From assembly GCF_000785435.2 (NCBI RefSeq), contig NZ_JTDB02000011.1:1-64000 (forward strand): a stretch of 64,000 nt of DNA, read 5' to 3'. The notes beneath the pieces are model-generated. The model worked only from the letters and a program-made list of their open reading frames with translations. It did no database searches and was not told the DNA's origin. This DNA is from Paraburkholderia sacchari. Its GTDB lineage: Bacteria > Pseudomonadota > Gammaproteobacteria > Burkholderiales > Burkholderiaceae. The position numbers and the translations under genes were made by a program. Positions 34,369 to 42,411 of this stretch are shown here, one piece after another; position 1 is the stretch's first letter; the number at the start of each line of letters is the position of its first letter.

Positions 34369-35487
34369 ATGAACGCAACCATCAGCTCCATTGAAGCGAT
34401 CCTCGTGGATCTGCCGACCATTCGCGCGCACCAGCTCGCCATGGCCACCATGCAGCAGCAGACGCTCGTGATCGTCCGATTGCGCTGCAGCGACGGCGTC
34501 GAAGGCATCGGCGAGGCCACCACGATCGGCGGCCTCTCGTATGGCGACGAAAGCCCCGAAGGCATCAAGCTCACCATCGACACCTATCTCGCGCCCGCGC
34601 TCAAAGGCGTGGACGCAACCAATATTCACGCGGCCATGGCGCGGCTGGACAAGGTCGCGCGCGGCAACCGCTTCGCGAAATGCGCGCTGGAAACGGCACT
34701 GCTCGATGCTCAGGGCAAGCGTCTTGGCGTGCCGGTCTCCACGCTGCTCGGCGGCGCGGTGCGCACTGCCTTGCCTACGCTGTGGACACTCGCGAGCGGC
34801 GACACGCAGCGCGATATCGACGAAGCCGAACGCTGGCTCGGCGAGCGCCGCCACGACACCTTCAAGCTCAAGATCGGCCGGCGCAGCGTGCGCGAAGACG
34901 TGGCACACGTCTCGGCCATCAAGCGCGCGCTGGGCGACCGGGCGCGCGTGACCGTGGACGTCAATCAGGCCTGGAACGAAGCCGATGCGGCAACCGGCAT
35001 CGCCATGCTCGAAGCAGCGGGCATCGACCTGATCGAGCAGCCAGTGCCGCGCGAACAGCGCGCGGCACTGGCGCGGCTTGCCGCACGCTTCGTGGTCCCG
35101 ATCATGGCCGACGAAACGCTGATGGGCCCCGAAGACGCGCTCGACCTCGTGCGCGGTGCATGCGCCGATGTGTTCGCGCTGAAGATCATGAAATCGGGCG
35201 GTCTCTATGGCACGCTGCGCACGGCCGCCGTGGGCGACGCGGGCGGCATGGCGCTCTACGGCGGCACGATGCTCGAAGGCAGCGTGGGCACGCTCGCGGC
35301 GGCGCATTGCTTCGCGACGCTGCCAAGGCTCGCGTGGGGCACGGAATTGTTCGGACCGCTGCTCGTGAAGGACGATATCGTGATCGAGCGGCCTGCCTAT
35401 CGCGACTTCTGCCTGCATTTGCCGGCAGGCCCCGGGCTTGGCATCGCAATCGACGAAGACAAGCTCGCTCACTATCGCCGCAAGTAA
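34369..35487 (+). CDS. catB: Muconate cycloisomerase (CatB)
   Basis: The enzyme lactonises cis,cis-muconate to muconolactone. It has 372 residues and belongs to the enolase superfamily. The N-terminal capping domain is followed by a barrel with the catalytic lysine in FKLKIGRR, metal ligands in VDVNQAWNE, LIEQPVPRE and MADETLMGP, and the second lysine in FALKIMKSGG. ATG 34369 follows CCAGGT. catC follows 53 bases later, so catB-catC form one transcript driven by the CatR-type promoter upstream. Confidence 0.95.
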   Translation: MNATISSIEAILVDLPTIRAHQLAMATMQQQTLVIVRLRCSDGVEGIGEATTIGGLSYGDESPEGIKLTIDTYLAPALKGVDATNIHAAMARLDKVARGNRFAKCALETALLDAQGKRLGVPVSTLLGGAVRTALPTLWTLASGDTQRDIDEAERWLGERRHDTFKLKIGRRSVREDVAHVSAIKRALGDRARVTVDVNQAWNEADAATGIAMLEAAGIDLIEQPVPREQRAALARLAARFVVPIMADETLMGPEDALDLVRGACADVFALKIMKSGGLYGTLRTAAVGDAGGMALYGGTMLEGSVGTLAAAHCFATLPRLAWGTELFGPLLVKDDIVIERPAYRDFCLHLPAGPGLGIAIDEDKLAHYRRK

Positions 35488-35540
35488 CCATCCACGAGTA
35501 TTTTGGCTTCCTGATTAATAAAATCCACCGAGGACAGAAC

Positions 35541-35819
35541 ATGCTTTTCATGGTACGTATGGACGTGCACATTCCCGCCGATATGCCCGCCGGGCAGGCC
35601 GAGGAAATCAAGGCGCGCGAGAAGGCTTATTCGCAGGACCTGCAACGTCAGGGCAAATGGCTGGCGCTGTATCGCATCGTGGGCGAATACGCGAACTACA
35701 GCCTGTTTGACGTGGAATCGAACGACGAACTGCACACGCTGCTTTCCGGGCTGCCGCTCTTCCCGTACATGACGATGCACGTCACGCCGCTCGCGAAGCA
35801 TCCCTCTTCCATCCGCTGA
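35541..35819 (+). CDS. catC: Muconolactone delta-isomerase (CatC)
   Basis: A 92-residue cytosolic isomerase that converts muconolactone to beta-ketoadipate enol-lactone. It is the usual family length, with the typical MLFMVRMDVHIPADMP opening, KAREKAYSQDLQRQGKW and the closing LPLFPYMTMHVTPLAKHPS. ATG 35541 has GAGGACAG just upstream. No catD or pcaD-like hydrolase follows in the window, so the last step must be encoded elsewhere. Confidence 0.95.
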   Translation: MLFMVRMDVHIPADMPAGQAEEIKAREKAYSQDLQRQGKWLALYRIVGEYANYSLFDVESNDELHTLLSGLPLFPYMTMHVTPLAKHPSSIR

Positions 35820-36003
35820 GCGCTCCGCTCGCCGCCTGGCTCGTGCCACGACCATTTCGCCCCGTGGATCACGGATTTGGACGAGGCGCTCCAGGCCGAA
35901 AAATTCGACGACTGAGATTGCAACGTTCACAATCGGCAGCCGCTCCGTTGGAAGTGTGCCGCATGCTACGATCGACGTGACTCCACTTCAATCTATGTGA
36001 GCC
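35820..36003. other. Gap after catC with a possible gene remnant
   Basis: A plus-strand frame at about 35844-35914 reads CHDHFAPWITDLDEALQAEK followed by FDD and a stop. It looks like the end of a real protein, but I do not recognise it and it has no beginning. Otherwise the gap holds only the likely J-domain gene leader. Confidence 0.3.
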
Positions 36004-36621
36004 ATGGCGACGTTGTACGACTTGTTGAACGTCCACGCAGACGTGAGCGACGCGGAAATCAAACGCGCCTACCGGCGGGCCGCGATGAAAGTGCACCCGG
36101 ATCGCAACGTGGGGCGCGAAGCGTCCGCGCATGCTGAGTTCCAGGAACTCAAGGAAGCCTACGCGATCCTTTCCGATCCTGAGCAGCGCCGTGTCTACGA
36201 CGCGGTGTACGCCGAGGAGATGAGTCGCCTCGCAAGGGAGCGGGACGAGGAAGCGGCGCGTGCGCAGGCGGTTCGCGACGCGGAGTACGCGCGGCACGTG
36301 GCCGTCGCCATGCGCTTTGCCGAACAAGGCCACAATCGCGACGTCGTCTTCGGCGTGTTGCTCGCGCACGATTGCGAATCGCAGCTTGCCGGGCGTATTG
36401 CGGATGGCGCGGTCGCGCTGCATTTGTCGCGCCAGGAGCGGACATCGCCGAACGAGCAAGGTGAGGAAGCTACGTCAAGCGATGCCAGCGAGGCGCAGGA
36501 GGCAAGGCCGCAAGCCGCTGTGGAGCGCGCGCGTGGTGACGAGCCTCGTGCGAGCGCCGAGCGCACCCCTGTGGACTTCTTCAGCGCGGTCTGGCGCGGG
36601 ATGTTTGGCCTGCACTCTTGA
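36004..36621 (+). CDS. Stand-alone J-domain (DnaJ-like) protein
   Basis: The 205-residue protein starts with a J domain (about 1-70): TLYDLLNVHADVSDAEIKRAYRR, seen in part, the HPD motif in VHPDRNVG, and LKEAYAILSDPEQRRVYD. No Gly/Phe region, zinc-finger or C-terminal substrate domain of a full DnaJ follows. The rest is helical and charged (RLARERDEEAARAQAVRDAEYARHVA in parts) and ends in a low-complexity segment and DFFSAVWRGMFGL. It would stimulate an Hsp70 for an unknown client. Confidence 0.85.
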   Translation: MATLYDLLNVHADVSDAEIKRAYRRAAMKVHPDRNVGREASAHAEFQELKEAYAILSDPEQRRVYDAVYAEEMSRLARERDEEAARAQAVRDAEYARHVAVAMRFAEQGHNRDVVFGVLLAHDCESQLAGRIADGAVALHLSRQERTSPNEQGEEATSSDASEAQEARPQAAVERARGDEPRASAERTPVDFFSAVWRGMFGLHS

Positions 36622-37230
36622 ACTCCCGGATGTGCGCGTCGCGAGGGTCCTCGCTTGATCGTGCCGATTCGGAGCCTTGTTTGCCCTCCGGCCTTTCATG
36701 TCAGACATGAGCGCTGCGCATGTTTCCGGTGCAGTATAGATGGGCGGAAACCGTGGAAGACGAGGGAGCCAGACATGGGAAACACCACCAGGCTGGAGTT
36801 GTTTTGTCGGTTGTTCCTCGGGCTCTTCGTCGGCTTCTTTTGTGTGACCGCCGCTCTTTTCGTGCGTTACAAGACGGTGACTCACACTCCGCAAGTCACC
36901 GCCGTACCGTCTGAAGGCGCGTCGCAAAACCTGTCGGCACGCGCGCTGGCCACGCCGTTCACGTCCGCTTCCCGATCGCAACGCGCAACGCCGTCACTGA
37001 AACCTCAGGAAAGGATGCTCATCACGTCATCCACCTCCACGTTCATCACCTTCATTGCGGCCGCCGTGGCGAATTTCATGAGCTGGAGGGAACGCAAGCG
37101 CAGGCGGCAAACCGGGAAAAGCGGCGCGCCTTCCACGAGTCGCTCGGTTTTCGCCCTACACTGCAAGGCGTCGGCCGAGCCGCATCAGCCGGCTCCGCCC
37201 TCCCGCTTCATGCCTGCAAGGAGTGCCGCC

Positions 37231-37611
37231 ATGCACACGAAAACCGTGAAGATTCCTGGCCCGGACCATCCCATCACGATCGAGCCCTCTCCATTGCGCG
37301 TGATCGTGAAGGTCGCGGGCAAGACCGTCGCCGATACGCGACGGGCGTTGATGCTGCGCGAAGCGAACTATCCGGCCGTGTTCTACGTGCCGCGCGAAGA
37401 CGCCGACATGTCGCTGCTCGCGCGAACCGACCATGCCACGTATTGTCCCTACAAAGGCAACTGCAGCTACTACTCGATCGTGCCGGGCGGCGAACGCTCG
37501 ATCAACGCGGTGTGGACCTACGAGTCGCCGCATGACGCAGTCGCGCCAATCAAGGACCACCTGGCCTTCTATCACGACCGGGTGGACTCCATAGAAGAAC
37601 TGGACGCCTGA
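37231..37611 (+). CDS. DUF427-family protein
   Basis: The 126-residue product has the DUF427 pattern: SPLRVIVKVAGKTVADTRRAL, seen in part, PAVFYVPREDADM, and CPYKGNCSYYSI with VWTYESPHDAVAPIKDHLAFY. The family is common and of unsettled function. ATG 37231 follows AAGGAG, giving the usual family length. The frame stays open upstream to another credible start at ATG 36775 (behind GAGGGAG), which would add about 152 residues with one membrane helix (LFLGLFVGFFCVTAALFV). I favour the short form. Confidence 0.8.
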   Translation: MHTKTVKIPGPDHPITIEPSPLRVIVKVAGKTVADTRRALMLREANYPAVFYVPREDADMSLLARTDHATYCPYKGNCSYYSIVPGGERSINAVWTYESPHDAVAPIKDHLAFYHDRVDSIEELDA

Positions 37612-37621
37612 ACAAAACAAA

Positions 37622-37652
37622 ACGGCGCCCGAGGGGATTCTCGAAGCGCCGT
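37622..37652 (-). terminator. Rho-independent terminator of the MFS gene
   Basis: ACGGCGC (37622-37628) pairs with GCGCCGT (37646-37652), with a further inner CGAG/CTCG pairing. On the minus strand the hairpin is followed by TTTTGTTTTG. It sits between the convergent DUF427 and MFS genes. Confidence 0.8.
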
Positions 37653-37662
37653 CCGCCCACGC

Positions 37663-39024
37663 TCAACGCGTCTTTTGCGCAGCGGGCACCCCTATCAGCA
37701 ACGCCACGCCGCTCGCCACCAGCAGCGCAGCGAGCACATAGAGCGCGTTGTCCATGCTGCCCGTATGCACCTTGATGAGCCCGATCGCCCACGGGCTCAC
37801 GATTCCGCTCGTAATGCCGATACTGCTGATGAGCGCGATGCCGGCAGCTGCGGTCTTGCCCGTCAGGTAGGCAGGCGGCACGGCCCAGAAAATCGGCAGC
37901 GCGGCGAAGATCAGCACGGCTGCGAGCGAGAGAATCGCCATCATCGCGGCAAAGCTCGCCAGGTGCAGCGTGAGCAGCGAAAGCGCCACGCCGCCGCCGA
38001 TGGTGCACGCTGCGAAATGCCAGCGGCGCTCGCCGCGTCGATCCGAGCGGCGCGCGATCAGCATGAGGCCCACGGCGCCTATCGCGTTCGGAATCACCGT
38101 ATAGAGGCTGATCGCCAGCACGTCATGCACGCCGAAGTCGCGAATCATCAACGGCATCCAGAAGTTGAGCGTGAGCGATGCGCAGGTCAGCGAAAAATAG
38201 ATGAACGCGAACAGATAGACACGTGGATTGCGCAGCGCAGCGCCGAACGAATGTGACGGCGTCTTGGCGTGCCTGGCCGTGCTCGGGACCAGCGTCGCTC
38301 CATCGCGCTGCGCGAGCAAGTGATCTTTTTCTGAATCGCTGAGCCAGCGTGCCTGCTCCGGACCGTCGACGAGCCAGAACGCCGCCATGAGGCCCAGCAG
38401 CACAGCGGGCAGGCCCTCGATCGCGAACATCCAGCGCCAGCCCTCCATCCCCATGACGCCGCCCATGTCGCGCATGATCCACCCGGAGACGAGCCCGCCC
38501 AGCACGCCCGCCACCGCGACGCCGGCAAAAAAGATCGAAAGCACCGCAGCACGGCGGCGCGGCGGAAACCAGTAGGTCAGGTACAGCACGATACCAGGGA
38601 AGAAACCCGCCTCGAACACGCCAAGCAGGAAACGCAGCACGTAAAAGTGCGTGGGCGTATGCACGAACATCATGCAGGTCGAAGCGACGCCCCAGAGCAG
38701 CATGATGCGCATGAACGTGCGGCGCGCGCCAAAACGTGCGAGGAGCAAATTGCTCGGCACCTCACATAGCACGTATCCCACATAGAAAATGGCTGCGCCG
38801 AGGCCGTACATCGCGTCGCTGAAGCCGAGGTCGTGCTTCATCTGCAACTGCGCGAAGCCGATGTTGATGCGGTCGAGAAACGAAACGACGTAGCAGACGA
38901 ACAGAAACGGAATGACGTGCCACGAGACTTTGCGGTACAGCAGGTCGTCGCTGGTCGGGGAAGCGACGGCGGACGGCGCGAGCGTGGGGTCGGATGCGCG
39001 GTCCGTGATGATCGATTGTGGCAT
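37663..39024 (-). CDS. MFS transporter, anion:cation symporter family
   Basis: A 453-residue inner-membrane carrier with twelve hydrophobic segments and a cytosolic loop near 235-265. The family opening is clear: RKVSWHVIPFLFVCYVVSFLDRINIGFAQLQM in parts (FLDRINIGFAQLQMKHDLG), GYVLCEVPSNLLLARFGARR, and VFEAGFFPGIVLYLTYWFP. ACS members carry organic acids such as phthalate, tartrate or galactarate; the substrate here cannot be read. ATG 39024 has GGAG upstream. It is divergent from the alcohol dehydrogenase gene. Confidence 0.88.
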   Translation of the reverse strand: MPQSIITDRASDPTLAPSAVASPTSDDLLYRKVSWHVIPFLFVCYVVSFLDRINIGFAQLQMKHDLGFSDAMYGLGAAIFYVGYVLCEVPSNLLLARFGARRTFMRIMLLWGVASTCMMFVHTPTHFYVLRFLLGVFEAGFFPGIVLYLTYWFPPRRRAAVLSIFFAGVAVAGVLGGLVSGWIMRDMGGVMGMEGWRWMFAIEGLPAVLLGLMAAFWLVDGPEQARWLSDSEKDHLLAQRDGATLVPSTARHAKTPSHSFGAALRNPRVYLFAFIYFSLTCASLTLNFWMPLMIRDFGVHDVLAISLYTVIPNAIGAVGLMLIARRSDRRGERRWHFAACTIGGGVALSLLTLHLASFAAMMAILSLAAVLIFAALPIFWAVPPAYLTGKTAAAGIALISSIGITSGIVSPWAIGLIKVHTGSMDNALYVLAALLVASGVALLIGVPAAQKTR

Positions 39025-39401
39025 GTGCCTGTCTCCAGATTTTTTCGAAAACCCGCGCCGCGCGGATCTCCGTTTAGTGGCGTCTGACGCGCCTTCGAAA
39101 TGACTCGGTAAATCTCCTATACGGCATCAAGGATTCAGGTGCGGATGACTGCTGCGCCGCCGAGCCCGTGCGACTACCGTGAGCGCATCATAGGAGCGGC
39201 ATAATTTATTTGTCAATAGCTAATCATTTAGTCAAACGTAAACGATTCGGGAAAGTGCTCGCCACCGCAGCACCAATGTCTGTCAGGCGGACATATTCGC
39301 AAGCTCGCTCGTGCGCACGCGTCTATGCTTCGTCTGTTGCCTGCAACGGCAAGCTCGCCAACACTCACGACGCCGCGCAGCGGCACGTACAGGAGATCGT
39401 C
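39025..39401. other. Divergent intergenic region, MFS / alcohol dehydrogenase
   Basis: I see no gene. The segment 39200-39240 is AT-rich and contains TTGTCAATAGCTAATCATTT followed by AGTCAAAC, which could be a promoter/operator region. No exact palindrome was found. Confidence 0.4.
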
Positions 39402-40409
39402 ATGAAAGCCATCCAGCTGATCGCGCCCGCCGGGCTCGACAATCTCAAGCTCGTGGATCTCGCCCCGCCAGGCGAGCCGCAGGCTGGGGAGATCCGCGTG
39501 CGCCTGCACGCCAGTTCGCTGAACTACCATGACCTGGGCGTCGTGCTCGGGAAGATGGGCGCCGCCGACGGGCGCATCCCCATGTCCGACGGCGCGGGCG
39601 TGGTCGAAGCCGTGGGTCCGGGCGTGAGTGAATTCGCTGTGGGCGATCACGTGGTGTCCACGTTTTTCCCGTCATGGCTCGACGGCGAGCCCACCCTTGC
39701 CGACTTCTCCACCACACCCGGCGACGGCGTGGATGGCTACGCGCGCGAGGCCGTGATCGCGCCCGCCACGGCGTTCACGCACAGCCCGCGCGGCTACAGC
39801 CACGCCGAAGCGGCCACGCTCACCACGGCGGGGCTGACCGCCTGGCGTGCGCTGGTTGTGAACGGCTCGCTCAAGGCCAGCGAGACGGTACTGGTGCTGG
39901 GCACGGGCGGCGTGTCGATCTTCGCGCTGCAACTTGCCAAGGCGATGGGCGCGACCGTGATCGCCACCTCGTCATCCGACGAAAAGCTCGAGCGTGCGCT
40001 GCAACTCGGCGCGGACCACACGATCAACTATCGCAGCGAGCCGCAATGGGCAACCAAAGTGCTGGAATTCACGAACGGCCGCGGCGTCGATCACGTGGTG
40101 GAGGTCGGTGGACCTGGCACGCTCGAACAGTCCATTCTGGCTACGCGCGTTGGCGGGCATATTGCGTTGATCGGCGTGCTGACCGGTATCGCGGGCCCGG
40201 TGCCCACCGGCACGATGATGCGCCGGCAGCAGCGCCTGGAAGGGTTGATCGTTGGAAACCGGCAGCATCAAATCGAACTTGTGCGCGCCATCGACGCTAC
40301 CGGCATCAAGCCCGTGATCGACCGTTCGTTCGCGCTAGAGGCAATCGCCGATGCGTTCCGGCTGCAACAGGCGGGTGGGCACTTCGGGAAAATTGCTCTG
40401 GAGTACTGA
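39402..40409 (+). CDS. Zinc-type alcohol dehydrogenase / quinone oxidoreductase family protein
   Basis: A 335-residue MDR-superfamily NAD(P)-dependent oxidoreductase. The GroES-like part (about 20-130) has SSLNYHDLGVVLGKMG and MSDGAGVVEAVGPGVSEFAVGDHV. The Rossmann motif is VLVLGTGGVSIFALQLAKAMG. The usual catalytic-zinc cysteine (GHE/C region) is replaced by NYHD, as in the zinc-less quinone-reductase-like branch. ATG 39402 follows AGGAG; a longer in-frame opening from 39210 is rejected. Substrate unknown. Confidence 0.85.
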   Translation: MKAIQLIAPAGLDNLKLVDLAPPGEPQAGEIRVRLHASSLNYHDLGVVLGKMGAADGRIPMSDGAGVVEAVGPGVSEFAVGDHVVSTFFPSWLDGEPTLADFSTTPGDGVDGYAREAVIAPATAFTHSPRGYSHAEAATLTTAGLTAWRALVVNGSLKASETVLVLGTGGVSIFALQLAKAMGATVIATSSSDEKLERALQLGADHTINYRSEPQWATKVLEFTNGRGVDHVVEVGGPGTLEQSILATRVGGHIALIGVLTGIAGPVPTGTMMRRQQRLEGLIVGNRQHQIELVRAIDATGIKPVIDRSFALEAIADAFRLQQAGGHFGKIALEY

Positions 40410-40424
40410 TGCAATAGCGGATGC

Positions 40425-41447
40425 TCACCCCAGCGGGGAAGCGGGCCGCTTTGCACTTGATGCATGCGGCCGCTTGCCCCGTGTGTCGTGCGCGAACTGC
40501 TCACGATATGCAGCGGGACTCGTAAGCGCGATGCGCCGGAAATGCCGCCGCAGTGACTCCTCGGAGCCGAAGCCCGCCAGATCCGCCACGCGGTCCATGG
40601 GTAAGTTCGGCCGCGATTCGAGCAGATCGCGCGCGAGATTCACGCGCTCGCGCACCACCCACGCATAAGGTCCCATTCCCGTTGCATCGAGAAACTGCCG
40701 TTGCAGAGTGCGCGTGCTCATCGCAGCGCGTGCAGCGAGCGAAGCCACGCTATGATCGAGGCGCGGATTCGCGCGCACCCAATCCATCAGCCTCGCGAGC
40801 GGACTACTTTCATCGCGAGGCATCGGGCGCGGCACGAACTGCGCCTGGCCGCCGTCCCGATGCGGTGGGACGACCAGTCGTTGCGCCACACGATTGGCTA
40901 CCGCTGCGCCGTGATCGCGGCGCACCAGATGCAGCAGCATGTCGATGCCTGCCGCCGATCCCGCCGAGGTCAACACCTGCCCTTCATCGATATAAAGCGC
41001 GTCCGGTTCGACATGCAGTTGCGGATAGCGCTGCTGCAACCGTTCTGCGTAACGCCAATGCGTGGTTACCCGTTTACCGTCGAGCACACCCGCTGCGGCA
41101 AGCACGAACACACCCGAACAGATCGAGCATAGCCGCGCCCCGCGCGCGTACGCGGCGCGCAGTTTCCTGAGCAGCGCTTCGGGCGGATGCTCATCGGCAT
41201 CGCGCCAGCCCGGTATCACGATCGTTTGCGCGCGATCGAGCATCGCCAGCGTATAGGGTGCGGACACGGTAATGCCGCCCGCCGCGCGTAGTGGACCGCT
41301 CTCGGCGGCACATACTGCGAAGCGATACCACGCAACGTCGAGCTCCGGCCGCTCGAGCGCGAAAAACTCCGTCACACAACCGAATTCGAAAGTGCAAAGG
41401 CGGTCGTAAGCGAGCGCGACAACGAGATGAGAAGTGGAATCGGACAT
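40425..41447 (-). CDS. GlxA-type AraC-family regulator (DJ-1/PfpI plus HTH)
   Basis: The 340-residue regulator has an N-terminal DJ-1/PfpI amidotransferase-like domain (about 8-190; ICSGVFVLAAAGVLDGKRVTTHW in parts, TSAGSAAGIDMLLHLVRRDHG) and a C-terminal AraC double helix-turn-helix (SVASLAARAAMSTRTLQRQF and MDRVADLAGFGSEESLRRHFRR). It converges on the alcohol dehydrogenase with 15 bases between and diverges from the rhodanese gene. Its target is not evident. Confidence 0.88.
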   Translation of the reverse strand: MSDSTSHLVVALAYDRLCTFEFGCVTEFFALERPELDVAWYRFAVCAAESGPLRAAGGITVSAPYTLAMLDRAQTIVIPGWRDADEHPPEALLRKLRAAYARGARLCSICSGVFVLAAAGVLDGKRVTTHWRYAERLQQRYPQLHVEPDALYIDEGQVLTSAGSAAGIDMLLHLVRRDHGAAVANRVAQRLVVPPHRDGGQAQFVPRPMPRDESSPLARLMDWVRANPRLDHSVASLAARAAMSTRTLQRQFLDATGMGPYAWVVRERVNLARDLLESRPNLPMDRVADLAGFGSEESLRRHFRRIALTSPAAYREQFAHDTRGKRPHASSAKRPASPLG

Positions 41448-41544
41448 GGCGCGATGTTACCGGAAATTGTCGATCGCGCCACTGTCGGAGCCACGGTGCG
41501 GCGCGAGAAAATCAGGGCATCGACACCACGACAAGGAAGCAGAT

Positions 41545-41955
41545 ATGTCAGCCGTATCCGAAGTCCCTGCAGCACCGAGCGCCGAGGCACTCGCCCATTT
41601 CAGCGCATTGCTCGCCTTCGAAACCGATTGCGCCGACGTACACGCCGCGTTGTCCCGCGGCGCCTCCTCAGCGGACTTCGTCCTGCTTGACGTTCGCGGT
41701 CCGGCACATTTTGCGCGCGGTCACGTGCGAGGGGCGGTAAATCTGCCGCATGGAAAGATCGTCGCTTCGAAGCTCGAAGGCTATCCGCTGGACACGCTCT
41801 TCGTGACCTATTGTGCGGGCCCGCATTGCAACGGTGCAATACGTGGTGCAATCCGGCTCGCCAGGCTCGGACGCCCCGTCAAGATCATGACCGGCGGTGT
41901 CACCGGGTGGCTGGACGAAGGGTTTGAACTGGCTGCATGCGAAGCCGTGGTTTAA
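41545..41955 (+). CDS. Single-domain rhodanese-like protein
   Basis: The 136-residue product has the rhodanese pattern: VLLDVRGPAHFARGHVRGAVNLPHG, seen in parts, and a candidate active-site cysteine in VTYCAGPHCNGAIRGAIRLARLG (YCAGPHCNGA). It ends MTGGVTGWLDEGFEL. It would transfer sulfane sulfur, although the loop differs from the classical CRxGxR form. ATG 41545 has AAGGAAG. It is divergent from the GlxA-type regulator, which may control it. Confidence 0.85.
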   Translation: MSAVSEVPAAPSAEALAHFSALLAFETDCADVHAALSRGASSADFVLLDVRGPAHFARGHVRGAVNLPHGKIVASKLEGYPLDTLFVTYCAGPHCNGAIRGAIRLARLGRPVKIMTGGVTGWLDEGFELAACEAVV

Positions 41956-42045
41956 GTTCACATGCACGGCAAGCGCGGCCTCTCGCGCTTTCCCGTGCTC
42001 CGCTACACTCGTTCTTCACTCATCCTCTGACCCATCACTCAGGCC

Positions 42046-42351
42046 ATGATCACCTGCTCCCTGCGCTACGTTATCGACCCCTACCGCCTGGCCGAATTCG
42101 AAGCCTACGCAAAGATGTGGATCCCGCTCGTCGAGAAATTCGGCGGCCAGCATCACGGCTATTTCCTGCCCTCGTAAGGCGCCAATAACATCGCGCTCGC
42201 CCTGTTCTCGTTTTCGAGCCTCGCCGCGTACGAAGCTTACCGGACGCAATCGCAAAGCGACCCCGCCTGCCAGGCAGCCTTTCAATACGCAAACGATACA
42301 CGTTGCATAGTCAGCTACGAACGCAGTTTCATGCGCCCGGTATTCGGGTAG
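42046..42351 (+). pseudogene. NIPSNAP-family protein, interrupted by one stop codon
   Basis: From ATG 42046 the frame reads MITCSLRYVIDPYRLAEFEA and on to HHGYFLPS, then TAA (42175-42177), then GANNIALALFSFSSLAAYEA to RSFMRPVFG and TAG. Both halves are in the same frame and together make a full ~101-residue NIPSNAP domain. A single G to T change in a GAA codon explains the stop. It is either a very recent pseudogene or a sequencing error. Confidence 0.85.
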
Positions 42352-42411
42352 GATGCGGTTTATCCGCCGCGCCGCCCGCGCTCCCGCCATCCCCATCTCA
42401 ACGCACGAAAC

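Noticed and set aside
42175..42177. In-frame TAA in the NIPSNAP gene as a recoded codon
   Set aside because: TAA is not known to be recoded in this group and no recoding signal is visible; a point mutation is simpler.
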